From contig JAIXUH010000026.1 of assembly GCA_027484145.1 (NCBI GenBank), positions 1-64,000 on the forward strand: a stretch of DNA of 64,000 nt, given 5' to 3'. Shown piece after piece: positions 60,661 to 64,000 of the stretch. The translations under genes and the position numbers were made by a program. Each line of letters opens with the position of its first letter. Positions within the stretch are counted from its first letter, which is position 1. The DNA comes from Rhodobacter sp. GTDB taxonomy: Bacteria > Pseudomonadota > Alphaproteobacteria > Rhodobacterales > Rhodobacteraceae. The notes under the pieces are model-generated. The model had not been told where the DNA came from. It ran no database searches and was given only the letters and a program-made list of their open reading frames with translations.

Positions 60661-61854
60661 ATGCTGGCCGGAAAACATGTGCTGTTGATCATCGGCGGCG
60701 GAATCGCGGCCTATAAATCGCTGGAACTGATCCGGCTTTTGCAAAAGGCCGGGGCGTCTGTCACACCCGTTCTGACCCGTGCTGCGACCGAATTCGTAAC
60801 ACCGCTTAGCGTCTCGGCCTTGGCGGGTGCCAAGGTTTATCAAGACCTGTTCAACCTGACGGATGAGGCCGAGATGGGCCATATCCAGTTATCGCGCGCA
60901 GCAGACCTGCTGGTGGTGGCCCCGGCCACGGCGGACATTCTGGCAAAGATGGCGCAGGGGCGGGCGGATGACCTTGCCTCGACCGTGTTGCTGGCCACGG
61001 ACAAGCGCGTGCTGGTGGCCCCGGCGATGAATGTGCGGATGTGGACGCATCCTGCCACCCAGCGCAATCTGGCCAACCTGCGCGGTGATGGGGTGCTGTT
61101 TGTCGGCCCCAATGATGGCGAGATGGCCTGTGGCGAGTTCGGTCCGGGCCGGATGGCGGAACCGGCCGAGATTGTTGCCGCGATCGATGCGGCGCTGGGC
61201 GGCGGTCCGCTTGCGGGAAAGCATGTGCTGGTGACCAGCGGCCCTACGCACGAACCGATTGATCCCGTGCGCTATATCGCCAACCGATCCTCTGGTGCGC
61301 AGGGCACGGCCATTGCGGCGGCCTTGCGTGATCTGGGCGCGACGGTGACCTTTGTCACCGGCCCCGCGACCGTGCCGCCGCCCTTGGGGGTAAGGGTGGT
61401 GCAGGTGGAAACGGCAGCACAGATGCTGGCGGCGGTGCAGGCCGCCTTGCCTGCCGATGCGGCGGTGATGGCGGCGGCGGTGGCCGATTGGCGCGTGGCC
61501 AATGCCGCCGCGCAAAAGATGAAGAAGGATGCGTCGGGCCGCGCGCCCGCGCTGGAGTTTGCCGAAAACCCCGACATTCTGGCAACCCTGTCCAAGAGCC
61601 CGCACAGACCACGCCTTGTGGTGGGCTTTGCCGCAGAAACGACCGATGTCGTGGCCCATGCCACCGCCAAGCGGGCGCGCAAGGGCTGTGACTGGATCGT
61701 GGCAAATGACGTATCTCCCGCCACCGGCATCATGGGCGGCAGCGAAAACGCTGTCACCATCCTGAGCGACACAGGCGCTGAGGTCTGGCCGCGTATGGCC
61801 AAGGATGCGGTGGCCCGCCGCCTTGCCGCCCGGATTGCCGAGGCTCTGGCATGA
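60661..61854 (+). CDS. coaBC: Bifunctional PPC synthetase/decarboxylase (CoA synthesis)
   Basis: A 397-residue enzyme for two steps of CoA synthesis: joining cysteine to phosphopantothenate and decarboxylation to phosphopantetheine. The flavin domain has His74 ('MGHIQLSRAADLLVVAPAT'), 'PAMN' (121-124) and Cys157 ('ACGEFGPGRMAE'). The CoaB half has 'VLVTSGPTHEPIDPVRYIANRSSGAQG' and 'AVADWR'. ATG 60661 follows GGAG by 8 bases. It overlaps dut by four bases. Confidence 0.95.
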   Translation: MLAGKHVLLIIGGGIAAYKSLELIRLLQKAGASVTPVLTRAATEFVTPLSVSALAGAKVYQDLFNLTDEAEMGHIQLSRAADLLVVAPATADILAKMAQGRADDLASTVLLATDKRVLVAPAMNVRMWTHPATQRNLANLRGDGVLFVGPNDGEMACGEFGPGRMAEPAEIVAAIDAALGGGPLAGKHVLVTSGPTHEPIDPVRYIANRSSGAQGTAIAAALRDLGATVTFVTGPATVPPPLGVRVVQVETAAQMLAAVQAALPADAAVMAAAVADWRVANAAAQKMKKDASGRAPALEFAENPDILATLSKSPHRPRLVVGFAAETTDVVAHATAKRARKGCDWIVANDVSPATGIMGGSENAVTILSDTGAEVWPRMAKDAVARRLAARIAEALA

Positions 61855-62318
61855 CCCCCGAAGTGAAGATCGTCTTTGAGGATTGGGCTGACCGCAGCCT
61901 GCCCTTGCCCACCTATGAAACCCCTGGCGCGGCGGGGGCCGATATCCGCGCCAACCTGCCGCCCGATCAGCGGGAGAACGGCTTTACACTGGCCCCGATG
62001 CAGCGGGCGATCTGCCCGACCGGGATCAGGGTCGAAATTCCGCTGGGCTATGAAATGCAGATCCGTCCAAGATCGGGGCTGGCCACCAAATTCGGGATTA
62101 CGCTGCCCAACACCCCCGGCACCATCGACAGTGATTATCGCGGGCCTTTGGGCGTGGCGCTGATCAACCTTGGGTCAGAGCCGTTTACCGTGCAGCACGG
62201 CGACCGCATCGCGCAAATGATCGTGGCCCCGGTGGTGCAGGCGCGTTTCACCTTGGCGACGGCACTGACGAGCACGGAACGCGGCGAGGGGGGCTTCGGC
62301 TCTACCGGGCGGCGCTGA
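61851..62318 (+). CDS. dut: dUTP diphosphatase
   Basis: A 155-residue trimeric dUTPase that removes dUTP and makes dUMP. The five motifs are visible: 'TPGAAGADIRA', 'RPRSGLATKFGI', 'NTPGTIDSDYRG', 'VQHGDRIAQMIV' and the C-terminal P-loop-like 'GEGGFGSTGRR'. It is coupled to coaBC, a common pairing, and to the next gene (TGATG). Confidence 0.96.
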   Translation: MTPEVKIVFEDWADRSLPLPTYETPGAAGADIRANLPPDQRENGFTLAPMQRAICPTGIRVEIPLGYEMQIRPRSGLATKFGITLPNTPGTIDSDYRGPLGVALINLGSEPFTVQHGDRIAQMIVAPVVQARFTLATALTSTERGEGGFGSTGRR

Positions 62319-63394
62319 TGGGCTTGGTTCTGGCCATGGCGGCGGCACTCTGGGGCCTTGGTGCCCTGATGAAGGCCCCGGTCCGGCTGCGCCTGACCAT
62401 GATTGCGGGCCTTTGGCTGGCGGTGGTGTTCGCGCAACTGGCGCTGCCCGCCGATAACCCGCTGCGCCTTGCCACGGGCGGTGACGTGAAGCCATGGCTG
62501 GCCTTGGGCGTGGTTGCGGTGCTGGTGGGTGGCTATCGAAGGGCCCTGACGATGCTGCGCGCCCGGGCCACGCCAGACCCCGCCGTACTAGAGGCCAAGC
62601 CTGGGGCCTTTCGCGCGGCGGAACTGGACCGCTATTCCCGCCACATCATCTTGCGCGAAATCGGCGGGCCGGGCCAACGGCGGCTGAAAGACGCAAAGGT
62701 GCTGGTGATTGGAGCCGGGGGCCTTGGGTCGCCCGCGCTGCTGTATCTAGCGGCCAGTGGGGTGGGCACGCTGGGGGTGGTCGATGCCGATGCCGTCGAC
62801 AATTCCAACCTGCAACGCCAGATCATCCATGCCGATCAGCGGATTGGAATGCCAAAGGTGTTTTCGGCCGAAATCGCGGTCAAGGCGCTGAACCCTTTCA
62901 TCACGCTGCGCCCCTATCAGCGGCGGCTGGATGAGGCCAGCGCCGCAGCCCTGATCGCCGACTATGACCTTGTGCTGGATGGGACTGACAATTTCGACAC
63001 GCGCTATCTGGTGAACCGCGTTTGCGCGCAACTGGGCAAGCCGCTGATCTCTGCCGCGATCACGCAGTGGGAAGGGCAGCTTTCGCTTTATGATCCGGCC
63101 CATGGCGCGCCATGCTACGAATGTGTGTTCCCGGTGCGGCCTGCCCCCGGCATGGTGCCGACCTGCGCCGAAGCCGGGGTCGCGGCACCCTTGCCGGGCG
63201 TGATCGGCGCCATGATGGCGATGGAGGCGGTCAAGCACCTGACCGGCGCGGGCGAAACCTTGCGCGGACGGCTGATGATTCATGACGCGCTTTTTGCCGA
63301 AACTCGTGTGATCGCCATCAAGCCTCGCGCCGATTGCCCGGTATGCGGCACGGGCCACACCGTGCCGCAGGGGTCGGATCAGCCGAAGCGGTAG
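62318..63394 (+). CDS. Membrane-anchored MoeB/ThiF-like E1 adenylyltransferase
   Basis: A 358-residue E1-like enzyme. Residues 1-80 hold two or three transmembrane helices, unusual for the family. The ThiF domain follows: 'LDRYSRHIILREIGGPGQRRL', nucleotide loop GAGGLGS (132-138), 'DADAVDNSNLQRQI', 'LVLDGTDNFDTRYLVN'. Zn is held by CYEC and CPVC pairs. It adenylates the C-terminal Gly of a sulfur carrier such as MoaD or ThiS. It lies behind dut by one shared base and overlaps the convergent dioxygenase gene by 16 bases. Confidence 0.85.
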   Translation: MGLVLAMAAALWGLGALMKAPVRLRLTMIAGLWLAVVFAQLALPADNPLRLATGGDVKPWLALGVVAVLVGGYRRALTMLRARATPDPAVLEAKPGAFRAAELDRYSRHIILREIGGPGQRRLKDAKVLVIGAGGLGSPALLYLAASGVGTLGVVDADAVDNSNLQRQIIHADQRIGMPKVFSAEIAVKALNPFITLRPYQRRLDEASAAALIADYDLVLDGTDNFDTRYLVNRVCAQLGKPLISAAITQWEGQLSLYDPAHGAPCYECVFPVRPAPGMVPTCAEAGVAAPLPGVIGAMMAMEAVKHLTGAGETLRGRLMIHDALFAETRVIAIKPRADCPVCGTGHTVPQGSDQPKR

Positions 63395-64000
63395 CTTGAT
63401 GCCGTGACGCCGCCGAACAGGCCAGTGTCATGATAGACCATCTGCGCGGCTTCCCCCTCGGCTGCGCCAAGGGCGGCGAAAATGGGCATGAAGTGGTCCT
63501 CCTGCGCGTGGCAGGTGCGGGCATAGGGGGCCTGTTCCCAGTTCAGCAGCGCCTTTGTGCGCGCTGCGGGTGCGTCCGCCATCGTGACGGCCAGCCAGGC
63601 ATCAAACGCCTCGGATGGCACTTTTGCGCCCGGCCCAAACAGGCGCAGATTGTGATAGGACAGCCCTGATCCGACGATCAGCACCCCTTCGTCCCGCAGC
63701 GGCGCAAGGGCGCGGCCAAGGGCAAGGTGTTCTTCCGGCGAATAGCCGTGGCGCAGCGAGATCTGGAACACCGGCATCGACGCATCGGGATACATCACGA
63801 AAGCCGGGACAAAGGTGCCGTGGTCAAAGCCTTGCCTTGCATCCACCCGCACCGGCAGGCCTGCCGCCGCGATCAGGTCTGCAGCGCGTTGGGCAAGTTC
63901 GGGCGCGCCCGGTGCAGGATAGACGATCTTGAATGTCTCGGGCGGAAAACCGGAATAATCATAGACCATCGGCGGCTTGGGGCTGGACATCACGGTAAAG
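63379..64000 (-). CDS. DODA-type extradiol dioxygenase (cut at window end)
   Basis: The C-terminal part of a class III extradiol ring-cleavage dioxygenase of the YgiD/DODA type. It reads continuously off the edge at 64000 (frame F-T-V-M-S-S-P...), so the GTG/ATG near 63990 is not the true start. Visible parts are 'YDYSGFPPETFKIVYPAPG', 'DHGTFVPAFVMYPDA', 'VFQISLRHGYSPEEHLALGRAL', 'VLIVGSGLSYHNLR' and the C-terminal 'EDHFMPIFAALGAAEG'. About 60 residues with the first metal ligands are missing from the window. It may act on catechol-like compounds. Confidence 0.88.
   Translation of the reverse strand, partial: FTVMSSPKPPMVYDYSGFPPETFKIVYPAPGAPELAQRAADLIAAAGLPVRVDARQGFDHGTFVPAFVMYPDASMPVFQISLRHGYSPEEHLALGRALAPLRDEGVLIVGSGLSYHNLRLFGPGAKVPSEAFDAWLAVTMADAPAARTKALLNWEQAPYARTCHAQEDHFMPIFAALGAAEGEAAQMVYHDTGLFGGVTASSYRFG

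Overview
The window is high-GC alphaproteobacterial chromosome, most probably from the family Rhodobacteraceae/Paracoccaceae (Rhodobacter, Tabrizicola or Gemmobacter relatives). This rests on gene content and order: an RpoH-II type sigma factor behind a sigma-E-like promoter, a Hint-domain protein, tandem MerR regulators beside an acyl-CoA dehydrogenase, a TSUP/TIGR02186 pair, and an nfu-tsaB-rimI run. No rRNA, tRNA, CRISPR array or intact insertion sequence was seen.

Positions 1 to about 11.8 kb are the tail end of a long-tailed prophage, all on the + strand: tape measure protein, distal-tail-like protein, hub-like protein, NlpC/P60-position DUF6950 protein, J-like tip protein and a large beta-helical tail spike. 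The order resembles gp11-gp15 of gene transfer agents and related siphophages. A Com-like zinc-ribbon gene follows and overlaps a cytosine-C5 methyltransferase; a D12-class adenine methyltransferase closes the block. The left end and integrase lie outside the window. From 11.8 to 13.8 kb is a visibly AT-richer stretch with a DUF3800 gene and a divergent 131-residue unknown, probably accessory DNA at the prophage/host junction.

From 13.8 to 18 kb are ybjN-like, proC, csaA, a 2-hydroxyacid dehydrogenase, a sulfotransferase and a Hint protein. From 18 to 28 kb a mainly minus-strand fatty acid/acyl-CoA degradation region runs from two MerR regulators and an acyl-CoA dehydrogenase through a GST, YidD and a thiolase to a FadB-type multifunctional enzyme. 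Four uncharacterised genes (two cupin and two NTF2-like) sit just before fadB, three of them linked to each other and to it by stop/start overlaps. A palindromic operator-like site precedes the first-acting MerR gene of the dehydrogenase unit. Two PaaI thioesterases and a MATE transporter are on the opposite strand.

From 30 to 38 kb lie TIGR02186/TSUP and a BMP-type nucleoside ABC importer followed by purine nucleoside phosphorylase. From 38 to 44 kb: rimI, tsaB, nfu, dgkA-eptA (DgkA can recycle the diacylglycerol EptA releases), a universal stress protein, a class IV aminotransferase and a frameshifted VOC dioxygenase-like gene. From 44 to 54 kb: trpS, a rhomboid-like protein without its catalytic serine, murJ, glnD, a penicillin-binding-protein-activator-like lipoprotein, rsmI and yraN. 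From 54 to 64 kb: gshB, comM/yifB, a GST fused to a YHS-like zinc ribbon, a cobU/phosphatase pair, rpoH2-chaN, coaBC, dut, a membrane-anchored MoeB/ThiF-like E1 enzyme and the cut end of a DODA-type dioxygenase.

No complete new defence or mobile system is evident. The best leads are the Com/methyltransferase overlap, the cupin/NTF2 cluster coupled to fadB, the unknown pair at the prophage edge, and several regulatory elements (sigma-E-like promoter of rpoH2, MerR operator, hairpin ahead of trpS).
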